Shown here one piece after another: positions 55,975 through 64,000 of a DNA stretch of 64,000 bases. The DNA is from Xanthomarina sp. F1114. GTDB taxonomy: Bacteria; Bacteroidota; Bacteroidia; Flavobacteriales; Flavobacteriaceae. Every line of letters starts with the position of its first letter. The stretch's first letter is position 1. Made by a program: the position numbers and the translations under genes. The notes below the pieces were generated by a model. It had not been told where the DNA came from. It saw only the letters and a list, made by a program, of their open reading frames with translations, and ran no database searches. Location: assembly GCF_026410255.1 (NCBI RefSeq), contig NZ_JAPMLL010000001.1:62001-126000 (forward strand), given 5' to 3'.

Positions 55975-56325
55975 TTATATTAATCTGTTGGTGGCTTCAT
56001 CTGGAAACACTAGAGCTGGTTTAAATACTTTTGCTTCTTCTAAATCCATAAAAGCATAAGTAATTAAAATAAGCGTATCCCCCACAGACACCTTCCTAGC
56101 GGCTGCTCCGTTTAGAGTAATTTCTCCACTATCTCTTGGACCGGGAATAACATATGTATCTAAACGCTCGCCGTTATCGTTATTTACAATCTGAACTTTT
56201 TCGCCTTGAATAATATTGGCAGCATCCATTAAATCTTCATCGATAGTAATACTACCAATATAATTAAGTTCTGCACCCGTACATTTTACTCTGTGAATTT
56301 TAGATTTTACAACTTGTATTTGCAT
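55975..56325 (-). CDS. panD: Aspartate 1-decarboxylase
   Basis: Makes beta-alanine for pantothenate. The 116-residue proenzyme self-cleaves between G24 and S25 (NYIGSITID) to make the pyruvoyl cofactor; other family motifs are [19 protein letters not shown] and [12 protein letters not shown]. Gap to panC is 13 bases. Confidence 0.97.
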   Translation of the reverse strand: MQIQVVKSKIHRVKCTGAELNYIGSITIDEDLMDAANIIQGEKVQIVNNDNGERLDTYVIPGPRDSGEITLNGAAARKVSVGDTLILITYAFMDLEEAKVFKPALVFPDEATNRLI

Positions 56326-56338
56326 GTGTTAAAGGTAA

Positions 56339-57187
56339 TTAATTTAGTGCTATATTGTCTATTAGTCGTATATCGTCTGCGTAAACAGCAACAAAAGCAC
56401 GATATTTTTTATTCTTATTCTTTCTTTTAACGGACTTCAGGGTTACTGCATCGGCAATAATAAAATATTCCAATTTTAGAAATTTGTGTTTAGCAAATTC
56501 ATTTTCAACCCATTCCGTAACTTTATTAGCACTTTTTGTGCCAAACTTATTTTTGGCAGTTTGAAGCGTTTTAAAAATAAAAGGCGCTGCTTCTCTATAT
56601 TCCCTTTTTAAACGTACATTCCTAGAACTCATAGCTAAGCCATTGACTTCTCTATAGATATCGCAACCAACGATATTTACAGGAATTTGTTGTTTTTCAA
56701 CTAGTTTTTTAATTATCATCAATTGCTGATAATCTTTCTTACCAAAGTATGCATTATCTGGTGTAACAATTTCTAATAATCGTTTTACAACAGTTCCAAC
56801 ACCATCAAAATGTCCAGATCTAAACCTACCTTCCATTTCAAACTCCAAGCCATCAAAATCAAAGGCTTCCGAAACGGTCTGCCCATTATAAATATCGGCT
56901 ACTGTTGGTGCATAAATAAGAATATCTTTAGAAACACTTTCCAGCAACTCAACATCGTTATCTAAAGTTCTAGGGTATTTTTTAAGATCATCTTTATTAT
57001 CAAACTGTGTAGGATTAACAAAAATACTTACCACCACTACTTGATTTTCCTTTAAGGCTTCTTTAACCAAAAACAAATGTCCGTCGTGTAATGCTCCCAT
57101 AGTTGGAACAAAGCCAATAGACAAATTCCTGGTCTTATTTTGCCTAATGACGTTTTGAATTTGGGTCCTTTCTGTAAAAATCTTCAC
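56339..57187 (-). CDS. panC: Pantothenate synthetase
   Basis: Joins pantoate and beta-alanine with ATP. The 282-residue protein has PTMGALHDGHL with the HxGH-type H34 and H37, VVVSIFVNPTQF, FDGVGTVVKRLL, and YFGKKDYQQL. The operon panC-panD gives both the ligase and the beta-alanine source; panB is not seen. Its start is 106 bases from the divergent glycogen-synthase-like gene. Confidence 0.97.
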   Translation of the reverse strand: MKIFTERTQIQNVIRQNKTRNLSIGFVPTMGALHDGHLFLVKEALKENQVVVVSIFVNPTQFDNKDDLKKYPRTLDNDVELLESVSKDILIYAPTVADIYNGQTVSEAFDFDGLEFEMEGRFRSGHFDGVGTVVKRLLEIVTPDNAYFGKKDYQQLMIIKKLVEKQQIPVNIVGCDIYREVNGLAMSSRNVRLKREYREAAPFIFKTLQTAKNKFGTKSANKVTEWVENEFAKHKFLKLEYFIIADAVTLKSVKRKNKNKKYRAFVAVYADDIRLIDNIALN

Positions 57188-57209
57188 TTTATAAAAATAT
57201 TAACGCGTG

Positions 57210-57217
57210 CAAACTTA
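57210..57217 (-). promoter_or_regulatory. Promoter -7 element of panC
   Basis: TAAGTTTG on the minus strand, 22 bases upstream of the panC ATG. No good -33 box. Confidence 0.4.
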
Positions 57218-57249
57218 ATATTTTACAACGAATCTGCATAAAATTTTGT

Positions 57250-57257
57250 ATTTTTGC
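57250..57257 (+). promoter_or_regulatory. Promoter -7 element of the glycogen-synthase-like gene
   Basis: TATTTTTG ends 36 bases before the ATG at 57294. A clear -33 box is missing. Confidence 0.45.
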
Positions 57258-57293
57258 GTGATTTTATTTTGAATTACCCAAAAGCATTATGTT

Positions 57294-58103
57294 ATGAAAG
57301 ATAAGAGGATATTATACGTATCATCTGAAGTTGTACCCTATTTACCAGAAACTGAAATTTCTTCAATGTCCTTTGAAACACCTAGAATGGTGAATCAACA
57401 AGGCGGACAAATACGAATTTTCATGCCTAGATATGGGAATATTAATGAAAGAAGACACCAGTTGCATGAGGTAATAAGACTCTCAGGAATTAATTTGGTT
57501 ATTAACGATTTAGACATGCCTTTAATTATTAAAGTGGCATCTATTCCTAAAGAGCGCATTCAAGTATACTTCATTGACAATGACGAATATTTTAAAAGAA
57601 AAGCTACTTTAACAGACGAAGATGGAGCTCTTTTTCCAGACAACGACGAACGCGCTATTTTCTTTGCAAAAGGTGTAATTGAAACTGTTAAAAAACTAAA
57701 CTGGTCTCCAGACATTATACATGTTCACGGTTGGTTGGCATCATTATTGCCAATGTACTTAAAGCAATTTTATAAAGACGAACCATTATTTACTGAAAGT
57801 AAAATAGTGACTTCTATATACAATCAAAGTTTCGAAGGTACGTTAAACAAAGACATGGTTAACAAAGTTAAGTTCGATAATATTGACGACGCTTTTATTA
57901 AAGAGCTTGCAAAGCCAACGTACAATAGCTTAATGAAAGTGGCTATCGACCATTCTGACGCCCTAATTATAGGTTCGAAAGAGATACCAGACGAATTGAG
58001 CAAATATTTAAATGAATCTAAAAAACCAATACTCGATTATAAATCGAAAGATGAGTTTGGAGAAGCTTATGTGGATTTTTACAACACAAAAGTTTTAGGC
58101 TAA
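57294..58103 (+). CDS. Short GT5-type glycogen/starch synthase N-domain protein
   Basis: A 269-residue protein that aligns with the N-terminal (starch-synthase catalytic) domain of GT5 enzymes: ILYVSSEVVPYLP, GQIRIFMPRYGNINE, IDNDEYFKRK, DNDERAIFFAKGVIE, DIIHVHGWLASLLPMYL. It ends about where the first Rossmann domain of a 480-residue enzyme would end, so the nucleotide-sugar-binding C-domain is missing. It could therefore be a regulatory or non-catalytic relative. This short form is known in flavobacteria. Head-to-head with panC, followed by DUF4270. Confidence 0.82.
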   Translation: MKDKRILYVSSEVVPYLPETEISSMSFETPRMVNQQGGQIRIFMPRYGNINERRHQLHEVIRLSGINLVINDLDMPLIIKVASIPKERIQVYFIDNDEYFKRKATLTDEDGALFPDNDERAIFFAKGVIETVKKLNWSPDIIHVHGWLASLLPMYLKQFYKDEPLFTESKIVTSIYNQSFEGTLNKDMVNKVKFDNIDDAFIKELAKPTYNSLMKVAIDHSDALIIGSKEIPDELSKYLNESKKPILDYKSKDEFGEAYVDFYNTKVLG

Positions 58104-58128
58104 GCCCAGATTATTCTATATTATATTT

Positions 58129-59757
58129 ATGAAAAGAATCATTAAAGTTTCAAAGTTTATCAGCATTTTATCTCTAATTGGTATTGCTTTTATTGCTTGT
58201 GACAACGATTACAACTCCTTAGAAAGCGACATTGAGGGGATCCAGAATTTTGGAACTAGTAGCGATAAGTTTCCTGTTGTAGCTTACAACAAAAGAATAA
58301 AACCTCTGCAAACTAGTAATTTCCCTTCAAACTTTCTGGGTATCTATTCAGATCCTATTTATTCAGAAACTACTAACGAGATTTTGACTCAGGTTGTACC
58401 TGCCAATGGTTATCTTAGTCCTGATTTTGGTAGAAATCCAGAGGTCTCAAGTGTTTATTTAACCATTCCGTATTTCTCGAGTGAAACGGGCGAATCTGGA
58501 ATGGATAAATATGAATTAGATTCCCTTTACGGAGACAAACCCATTAAATTAACTATTTATAGATCTAATTACTTTTTAAGAGACTATAATGCTGCTACTG
58601 AAGACACAGGTTCGCAATTATACTATTCAAACAATAGTGAATTTGGAGCTACCAGTAATTTAAAAGAGAAATTATACGAATCTGAAGCATTTTTTCCAAG
58701 CAAATTAGAACAAACCATCTATGAAGAAAATGAAGAAGGTGAGCCCGTTGTAGAAACCGGAACTATTCCTCCAAGTCTACGTGTTAAACTACTAAACCCA
58801 GGTGATATCTTTTGGAAAACCTTATTATTTGACAAACAAGGCATGCCAGAGTTAAGCAATACTAATAACTTTAAAGATTATTTTAGAGGTTTATATTTTA
58901 AAGTAGAACTTGCAAACGACGAAACAACAGGAAATGCTATTATGCTTAACTTTGATAGCTCAGCTGCTAATTTAACAGTAAACTATAGTAATGAAGAGGT
59001 TGTTTTAGATGATAATGGCAATATTGAAGAAATTAAACTTGTTAGAAACAATAAGTATATAATGAACTTCAAAGCAAATAGAGCCAGTACTATAACTGTA
59101 GATCCAGTAGCAATTTCATTATTAAATAATGCCAATGATAATGCAGACAAAATTAACGGAGATCAAAACCTCTACTTAAAAGGAGGAGAAGGTGCTATAG
59201 CAATTGTTGACCTGTTTAAAGATCCAGCTGTATTAGACGAATTTAATTTACTTTATAAAGATACTAACGGAGAGCCTAGTCGTTTAATCAATGAAGCAAA
59301 TTTAATTTTTTATGTAGATGAGATTGAAACCTCGCAAATGACTTCAAAACAGGATCCCGATCGAGTAATTCTTTATGACATTAAGAATAATATTCCTATT
59401 GTAGATTATTTTTACGATACTACAACTAATACAAACAACCCCGTAAATTCTAAATTGAACTACTCATCTCGTTTAGAAGAAGATGCTAGTGGAAATGGTA
59501 AGTACAAAATAAGAGTGACCGAGCATTTAAATAATATTTTGCTAAGAGATTCAACTAACCTTCAATTAGGCTTGTATGTTACAAGTAATATTAACGAGAT
59601 TATTAATTCTTATGTCTTAAATGATGGTGATTTAGAAGGAATTCCTATCGGAACAGCTCTATCTCAAAAAGGCACGGTTTTACATGGTAGCAATTTAAAT
59701 GTCCCAGAAGACAAAAGAGTACAATTAGAAATATATTATACCCAACCAGATAATTAA
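58129..59757 (+). CDS. DUF4270 lipoprotein
   Basis: A 542-residue lipoprotein with a lipobox signal (ISILSLIGIAFIAC). The mature protein fits the DUF4270 family of Bacteroidota: an Ala/Asn-rich N-terminal FPVVAYNKRIKPLQTSN, VYLTIPYF strands, and beta-rich modules through to a C-terminal VQLEIYYTQ. The function is unknown. It starts 26 bases after the glycogen-synthase-like gene and ends 11 bases before glmS, so all three are likely cotranscribed. Confidence 0.85.
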   Translation: MKRIIKVSKFISILSLIGIAFIACDNDYNSLESDIEGIQNFGTSSDKFPVVAYNKRIKPLQTSNFPSNFLGIYSDPIYSETTNEILTQVVPANGYLSPDFGRNPEVSSVYLTIPYFSSETGESGMDKYELDSLYGDKPIKLTIYRSNYFLRDYNAATEDTGSQLYYSNNSEFGATSNLKEKLYESEAFFPSKLEQTIYEENEEGEPVVETGTIPPSLRVKLLNPGDIFWKTLLFDKQGMPELSNTNNFKDYFRGLYFKVELANDETTGNAIMLNFDSSAANLTVNYSNEEVVLDDNGNIEEIKLVRNNKYIMNFKANRASTITVDPVAISLLNNANDNADKINGDQNLYLKGGEGAIAIVDLFKDPAVLDEFNLLYKDTNGEPSRLINEANLIFYVDEIETSQMTSKQDPDRVILYDIKNNIPIVDYFYDTTTNTNNPVNSKLNYSSRLEEDASGNGKYKIRVTEHLNNILLRDSTNLQLGLYVTSNINEIINSYVLNDGDLEGIPIGTALSQKGTVLHGSNLNVPEDKRVQLEIYYTQPDN

Positions 59758-59767
59758 TTAACAAACT

Positions 59768-61615
59768 ATGTGTGGAATTGTAGGATATATTGGCCAAAAA
59801 GAGGCCTTTCCAATTATTATTGAAGGCTTAAAAAGGCTTGAATATCGCGGATACGACAGTGCCGGAGTCGCTTTATTTGATGGCAACAACCTTAATGTTT
59901 GTAAAACAAAAGGCAAGGTTGCAGATCTTGAAGAAAAAGTTAATAAATCCATTCCAACCCATGGAAATATTGGGATTGGACATACACGTTGGGCAACACA
60001 CGGGGTTCCAAACGATGTTAATGCGCATCCACATTACTCCAATTCTGGAGATTTAGTTATTATCCATAATGGGATTATAGAAAATTACGAATCACTTAGA
60101 AAGGAACTCACTGCAAGAGGTTACGAATTTACATCAGACACTGATACAGAAGTACTTGTCAATTTAATTGAAGATGTTAAATTAAAGGAAAACCTAAAGC
60201 TAGGGAAAGCTGTTCAAGTTGCATTAAATCAAGTTATTGGAGCTTATGCCATAGCGGTTTTCGATAAAAACAAACCGGACGAAATTGTAATTGCTAGATT
60301 AGGGAGTCCATTAGCTGTTGGTGTTGGAGATAACGAATTTTTTATTGCCAGCGATGCTTCACCATTCATAGAATATACTAAAAATGCTATTTATTTAGAA
60401 GATGAAGAAATGGCTATTATTAGAGCCAATAAAGACATTAAAATTAGAAAAATTAAGGACGATTCTTTGGTAGACCCTTATGTTCAAGAGTTACAAATGA
60501 ATCTAGAGCAAATAGAAAAAGGAGGTTTCGACCACTTTATGCTTAAAGAAATATATGAGCAACCTAGCGCGATAAGAGACACCTACAGAGGTAGGCTTCT
60601 AGTTAAAGAAGGTATCGTAAAAATGGCTGGTATCAATGATAATATAGAGAGATTTCTTAATGCAGATAGAATTATAGTAGTAGCCTGTGGTACCTCATGG
60701 CATGCTGGTTTAGTAGCCGAGTATATTTTTGAAGACATTGCTAGAATTCCGGTAGAAGTAGAATACGCATCAGAATTTAGATATAGAAACCCAGTAATTA
60801 CCAATAAAGATGTAGTGATTGCTATTTCGCAATCTGGAGAAACTGCAGATACCTTGGCAGCTATAAAATTGGCAAAATCTCATGGAGCTTTTGTATTTGG
60901 CGTTTGTAACGTAGTAGGATCTTCTATTGCTAGAGAAACTCATGCTGGAGCATACACTCATGCTGGACCAGAAATTGGGGTGGCATCAACTAAGGCTTTT
61001 ACTACACAAATTACTGTATTAACACTAATAGCATTAAAATTAGCTAAAATAAAAGGTGAAATCTCACTCCCAGAATTTAGACATCATTTACAAGAGTTAG
61101 AGCTTATTCCAGAAAAAGTACAAAAAGCACTAGAGTCTGAAGATCATATAAAAATGATAGCCAATAAATACAAAGATGTTAGAAACTGCTTGTATTTAGG
61201 AAGAGGTTATAACTTTCCAGTAGCCTTGGAAGGGGCTTTAAAATTAAAGGAAATCTCATACATCCACGCAGAAGGTTACCCTGCTGCTGAAATGAAACAT
61301 GGTCCTATTGCTCTTATTGACGAGAACATGCCTGTTGTTGTTATTGCTACAAAAAAAGGGCATTATGAAAAAATAGTGAGCAATATAGAGGAAATAAAAG
61401 CCAGACAAGGAAAAATTATAGCGGTTGTAACCGAAGGTGACACCAACGTTCAGAGACTGGCAGATTATGTAATTGAGGTTCCAGAAACCTTAGAGTGCTT
61501 ATCGCCATTATTAACCACAATTCCCTTGCAATTACTATCATATCATATAGCTGTTTTATTAGATAAAAATGTAGATCAGCCAAGAAATCTTGCTAAGTCT
61601 GTAACGGTAGAATAA
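59768..61615 (+). CDS. glmS: Glutamine-fructose-6-phosphate aminotransferase
   Basis: Makes glucosamine-6-phosphate, the first step to UDP-GlcNAc for peptidoglycan and lipopolysaccharide. The 615-residue protein begins MCGIVGYIG, so Cys2 becomes the N-terminal nucleophile after Met removal. The glutaminase domain is about 1-240 (TRWATHG, HNGIIENY), and two SIS isomerase domains follow (VACGTSWHAG, ISQSGETADTLAA, GRGYNFPVALEGALKLKEISYIHAEGY). The C-terminus ends NLAKSVTVE, as in the family. Confidence 0.97.
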   Translation: MCGIVGYIGQKEAFPIIIEGLKRLEYRGYDSAGVALFDGNNLNVCKTKGKVADLEEKVNKSIPTHGNIGIGHTRWATHGVPNDVNAHPHYSNSGDLVIIHNGIIENYESLRKELTARGYEFTSDTDTEVLVNLIEDVKLKENLKLGKAVQVALNQVIGAYAIAVFDKNKPDEIVIARLGSPLAVGVGDNEFFIASDASPFIEYTKNAIYLEDEEMAIIRANKDIKIRKIKDDSLVDPYVQELQMNLEQIEKGGFDHFMLKEIYEQPSAIRDTYRGRLLVKEGIVKMAGINDNIERFLNADRIIVVACGTSWHAGLVAEYIFEDIARIPVEVEYASEFRYRNPVITNKDVVIAISQSGETADTLAAIKLAKSHGAFVFGVCNVVGSSIARETHAGAYTHAGPEIGVASTKAFTTQITVLTLIALKLAKIKGEISLPEFRHHLQELELIPEKVQKALESEDHIKMIANKYKDVRNCLYLGRGYNFPVALEGALKLKEISYIHAEGYPAAEMKHGPIALIDENMPVVVIATKKGHYEKIVSNIEEIKARQGKIIAVVTEGDTNVQRLADYVIEVPETLECLSPLLTTIPLQLLSYHIAVLLDKNVDQPRNLAKSVTVE

Positions 61616-61624
61616 TAAGAAGTT

Positions 61625-61855
61625 TTAAAAGTCAAGTTTTCTTTCTTGCAAACTTTTATAAATAGCATCTGTAGCAGATAATAATTCTGGGTCGCAGTTG
61701 GTAGTATCCACTTGCCTGTTATTAGAGAATGGAATAACACTCGAGTAATCGAAAGACATTTCCATTTCTTGAGCTATATGTTTTAAAACTAGTTTGGGTT
61801 TGTTTAAATAGTCCTCATATTCTATTAACATGTAGTTATCGTCATCAATTTGCAT
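61625..61855 (-). pseudogene. C-terminal remnant of a sulfotransferase-like protein
   Basis: A 76-residue frame that resembles the C-terminal part of sulfotransferases: LIEYEDYLNKPKLVLKHIAQEM and a tail NCDPELLSATDAIYKSL. No start region, no PAPS-binding motif and no upstream frame of the family are seen; a TGA sits in frame 12 bases upstream of the ATG. It is most likely a relic. The minus-strand stretch upstream (61856-62150) has no further match that I can recognise. Confidence 0.45.
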
Positions 61856-62152
61856 GAGGTAGCTATATCAATATATCCAAATAAATGGTTCTACTATATA
61901 AAAAGCTTTTCTAAGTTGTATTTAAAAATGTAGATATATTAACAAACATATAACATTTATTAAATTGAATATCAGCACCTTATATTCCATTTTATCATCA
62001 AAATCAACATTTAGTAAATGAAGTAGAATTATGTTAAAAATGTTATGCACGCATAATTTTAATCAAAAACCTCTTAAAGTTTTCATAATATTATTATATA
62101 TTGCCTAATAATAAATTAACTAAATCAATTAATAATTAACTAAAACTATAAA
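61856..62152. other. Intergenic region upstream of the last TonB receptor
   Basis: About 300 AT-rich bases with no open frame I can support, no clear promoter box and no RNA. Confidence 0.6.
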
Positions 62153-64000
62153 ATGAAATCAATCCTTTCACTTTTATTTTTGTTTTTTTGTGGGATATCG
62201 TACTCACAAACAACAATTTCAGGTGTTGTAACTGACGAGAACAGTCAGCCAATTCCTGGAGCAAACGTTATTATAGTAGGGACGTCGACTGGTACAGTTA
62301 CCGATTTCGATGGAAACTTTTTTTTAACTGTCAGTCAAGAACCTCCGTTTACATTACAAGCAAGTAGTGTTGGGTTTAGCACCGTAAACCAAGAGGTTAC
62401 GGCCAACAACCAAACTTTAAATTTTATCTTGAAAGAAGGAACTTCATTAGACGAAGTAGTTATTTCCGCTTCTAGAACTCCGGAAAGAATCTTTGAATCC
62501 CCAGTAACTGTAGAACGTTTTGGTTTAAAAGAAATTAAAAATACAGCTTCTGCAGATTTCTATAATGGTTTAGAAAACTTAAAAGGTGTGGATATCAACA
62601 CCAACAGTTTAACGTTTAACTCAATAAATACAAGAGGGTTTGCGGCTTTTTCTAACACACGTTTTATGCAACTGGTGGATGGAATGGACAACTCAACTCC
62701 TGCCTTAAATTTCCCAATAGGAAACTTAGTAGGAATGATTGAAACCGATGTACAAAGTGTCGAGTTACTTCCTGGAGCTGCTTCTGCACTATATGGAGCA
62801 AACGCTTTCAACGGAATTCTTTTTATGAGAAGTAAAAGCCCGTTTGATGTGCAAGGTATTAGTGGTTACTACAAACAAGGAATTACCTCGCAAGATGCTG
62901 CTGGAGACAACACCTATAGAGATTTAGGGATTAGACTCGCACATAAATTTAGCGATAAATTTGCGGCTAAAGTAAATTTTGGCTGGTTAAAAGGAACCGA
63001 TTGGTATGCAACTAACTATCAAGGAAAACCAGGAACTGGTGACACTAGAGCTAGTTTAAACTACGATGGTTACAATATATATGGTGACGAAGTTTCTACA
63101 AACATACGCTCGGCTTCTGGTGGATTAGGAATTATTCCAGACGTTGTAGTAAGTAGAACAGGATATGAAGAAAGAGATTTAACCGATTATAATGCAGAAA
63201 GTATAAAAGCTGACTGGGGACTATACTACCGTCCATGGGCTAACGATTTCGAAATTGCTTATGTAGGTAAAGTAGGTACAGGTTCTACCATTTATCAAGG
63301 ATCTAACCGTTACAGCATTGATAACTTCTTTCAACAACAACACAAAATTGAAGTTAGAAATGACAACTTCTTTTTAAGAGGTTATATAGTTGCAGACAAA
63401 GCAGGAGACTCTTATGATATGACTATGACCGGTATTCAAATTAACAGAGCTTGGAAAAGTGATGAACAATGGTTTGGAGATTATATCAACACCTTTGCTG
63501 CAGCAACTATAGGCGGTGCTACAGAAGATCAGGCTCACGATTTAGCAAGACAAGCTGCAGAATCAGGAAGATATGAACCAGGTTCGCCAGAGTTTAAAGC
63601 GGCCTTCAATAAAAGTATTAATGACCCACAGTTAGTAACTGGTTCAAAATTCCAAGATGCTTCTAAATATTACCATGCAGATGGTAACTACAATTTCAGT
63701 CACCTTTGGGATGTGCTCGAAGTACAACTTGGAGGATCTTTTAGAAAATATGATTTAAATTCATCTGGAACAATATACACGGATTACGACGGATCTATAC
63801 CTTATTCAGAATATGGTATCTATACCCAGCTTCAAAAACAATTTGATTTAAACGAAGACTTAGAACTTAAATTAACAGGTTCAGCACGTTTTGATAAATC
63901 TGAATTTTACAGTGGATTTGTGTCTCCAAGAATTTCTGCTGGTTTAACTATAAACAGAAACCACAATATTAGAGCTTCTTTCCAAACAGGATTTAGAAAC
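62153..64000 (+). CDS. TonB-dependent receptor, C-terminus beyond the window
   Basis: The frame opens at ATG 62153 and stays open to the window edge (616 codons). Signal peptide (LLFLFFCGISYSQ), a carboxypeptidase-regulatory-like domain (SGVVTDENSQPIPGANVII), then the plug with DEVVISASRTPERIFE and VQSVELLPGAASALYGANAF, the classical TonB-receptor plug motif, and the first barrel strands. The substrate is unknown, and the rest lies outside the window. Confidence 0.9.
   Translation, partial: MKSILSLLFLFFCGISYSQTTISGVVTDENSQPIPGANVIIVGTSTGTVTDFDGNFFLTVSQEPPFTLQASSVGFSTVNQEVTANNQTLNFILKEGTSLDEVVISASRTPERIFESPVTVERFGLKEIKNTASADFYNGLENLKGVDINTNSLTFNSINTRGFAAFSNTRFMQLVDGMDNSTPALNFPIGNLVGMIETDVQSVELLPGAASALYGANAFNGILFMRSKSPFDVQGISGYYKQGITSQDAAGDNTYRDLGIRLAHKFSDKFAAKVNFGWLKGTDWYATNYQGKPGTGDTRASLNYDGYNIYGDEVSTNIRSASGGLGIIPDVVVSRTGYEERDLTDYNAESIKADWGLYYRPWANDFEIAYVGKVGTGSTIYQGSNRYSIDNFFQQQHKIEVRNDNFFLRGYIVADKAGDSYDMTMTGIQINRAWKSDEQWFGDYINTFAAATIGGATEDQAHDLARQAAESGRYEPGSPEFKAAFNKSINDPQLVTGSKFQDASKYYHADGNYNFSHLWDVLEVQLGGSFRKYDLNSSGTIYTDYDGSIPYSEYGIYTQLQKQFDLNEDLELKLTGSARFDKSEFYSGFVSPRISAGLTINRNHNIRASFQTGFRN

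Noticed and set aside
59758-59952. Open frame of 64 codons antisense to the glmS start
   Set aside because: Antisense shadow of the conserved glutaminase domain.
1-64000. CRISPR arrays, tRNA or rRNA genes, insertion sequences, prophage genes, defence-system genes
   Set aside because: Looked for on both strands by eye and none could be supported; the short repeats present are too few and too short for a CRISPR.

Overview
The window is chromosomal DNA of a Flavobacteriaceae-type member of the Bacteroidota, probably marine. The evidence is low G+C, TonB-dependent receptors with carboxypeptidase-regulatory N-termini, several lineage-typical families (DUF3078, DUF4270, DUF2480, DUF3108, DUF5689), a sdhCAB-type succinate dehydrogenase with one cytochrome b subunit, and promoters of the Bacteroidota form TTTG-N19..21-TAnnTTTG. 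I cannot fix the genus. No tRNA, rRNA, CRISPR array, intact insertion sequence or prophage is visible. Most genes are ordinary housekeeping genes in good reading frames.

Layout. 1-4.2 kb (minus): succinate dehydrogenase operon sdhC-sdhA-sdhB with a four-helix-bundle (S23/IVS-like) gene wedged between sdhA and sdhB. 4.5-8.2 kb: a DUF481-like protein, an alpha/beta hydrolase, two tandem small zinc-ribbon proteins, and thiL on the other strand. 8.5-18 kb (plus): SUF iron-sulfur assembly locus sufA-sufB-sufC-sufD-sufS-sufE-MIP18/SufT-like-DUF2480. It is interrupted by a decayed copy of the same four-helix-bundle family and by three envelope-protein genes. 18-20 kb: tandem DUF3078 outer-membrane proteins. 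20-28.4 kb: hflX, then two EEP-family nuclease/phosphatase genes bracketing a small membrane protein, a DUF5689 lipoprotein and a TonB receptor, a plausible scavenging locus. 28.5-36.4 kb (minus): a small membrane protein, an orphan TonB receptor, and an operon DUF3108-tryptophan 2,3-dioxygenase-M23 peptidase-pgi.

36.6-39.1 kb: hmgA-hppD for tyrosine breakdown, next to tryptophan dioxygenase, so aromatic amino-acid catabolism clusters here. 39.3-43.3 kb: uvrC and a patatin/beta-barrel protein, overlapping by 4 nt. 43.5-46.4 kb (plus): retropepsin-like 'ATP-dependent zinc protease', RimK-type ATP-grasp ligase, aspartoacylase-like hydrolase and 5-formyl-THF cyclo-ligase in one tight operon. 46.4-51.7 kb (minus): ileS, a DksA/TraR-like protein without most of its zinc ligands, a DUF4097-like protein and lspA. 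51.7-57.2 kb (minus): a frameshifted small membrane protein, then panC-panD-UPF0104-esterase-like-radA. 57.3-61.6 kb (plus): a short GT5-type glycogen synthase N-domain, a DUF4270 lipoprotein and glmS. 61.6-64 kb: a sulfotransferase-like remnant and the start of another TonB receptor cut by the window edge.

Most notable: (i) the four-helix-bundle gene family sitting inside two separate essential operons, one copy intact and bracketed by inverted short repeats, one copy dead by three in-frame stops but without any frameshift; (ii) the retropepsin/RimK/aspartoacylase cassette, which looks like a write-and-erase peptide-tagging system; (iii) the nuclease/TonB/lipoprotein locus; (iv) proteins that keep a fold but lose catalytic or zinc residues; (v) a small membrane gene broken at a seven-base homopolymer. 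I found no clear-cut wholly new system; the items above are the best candidates.
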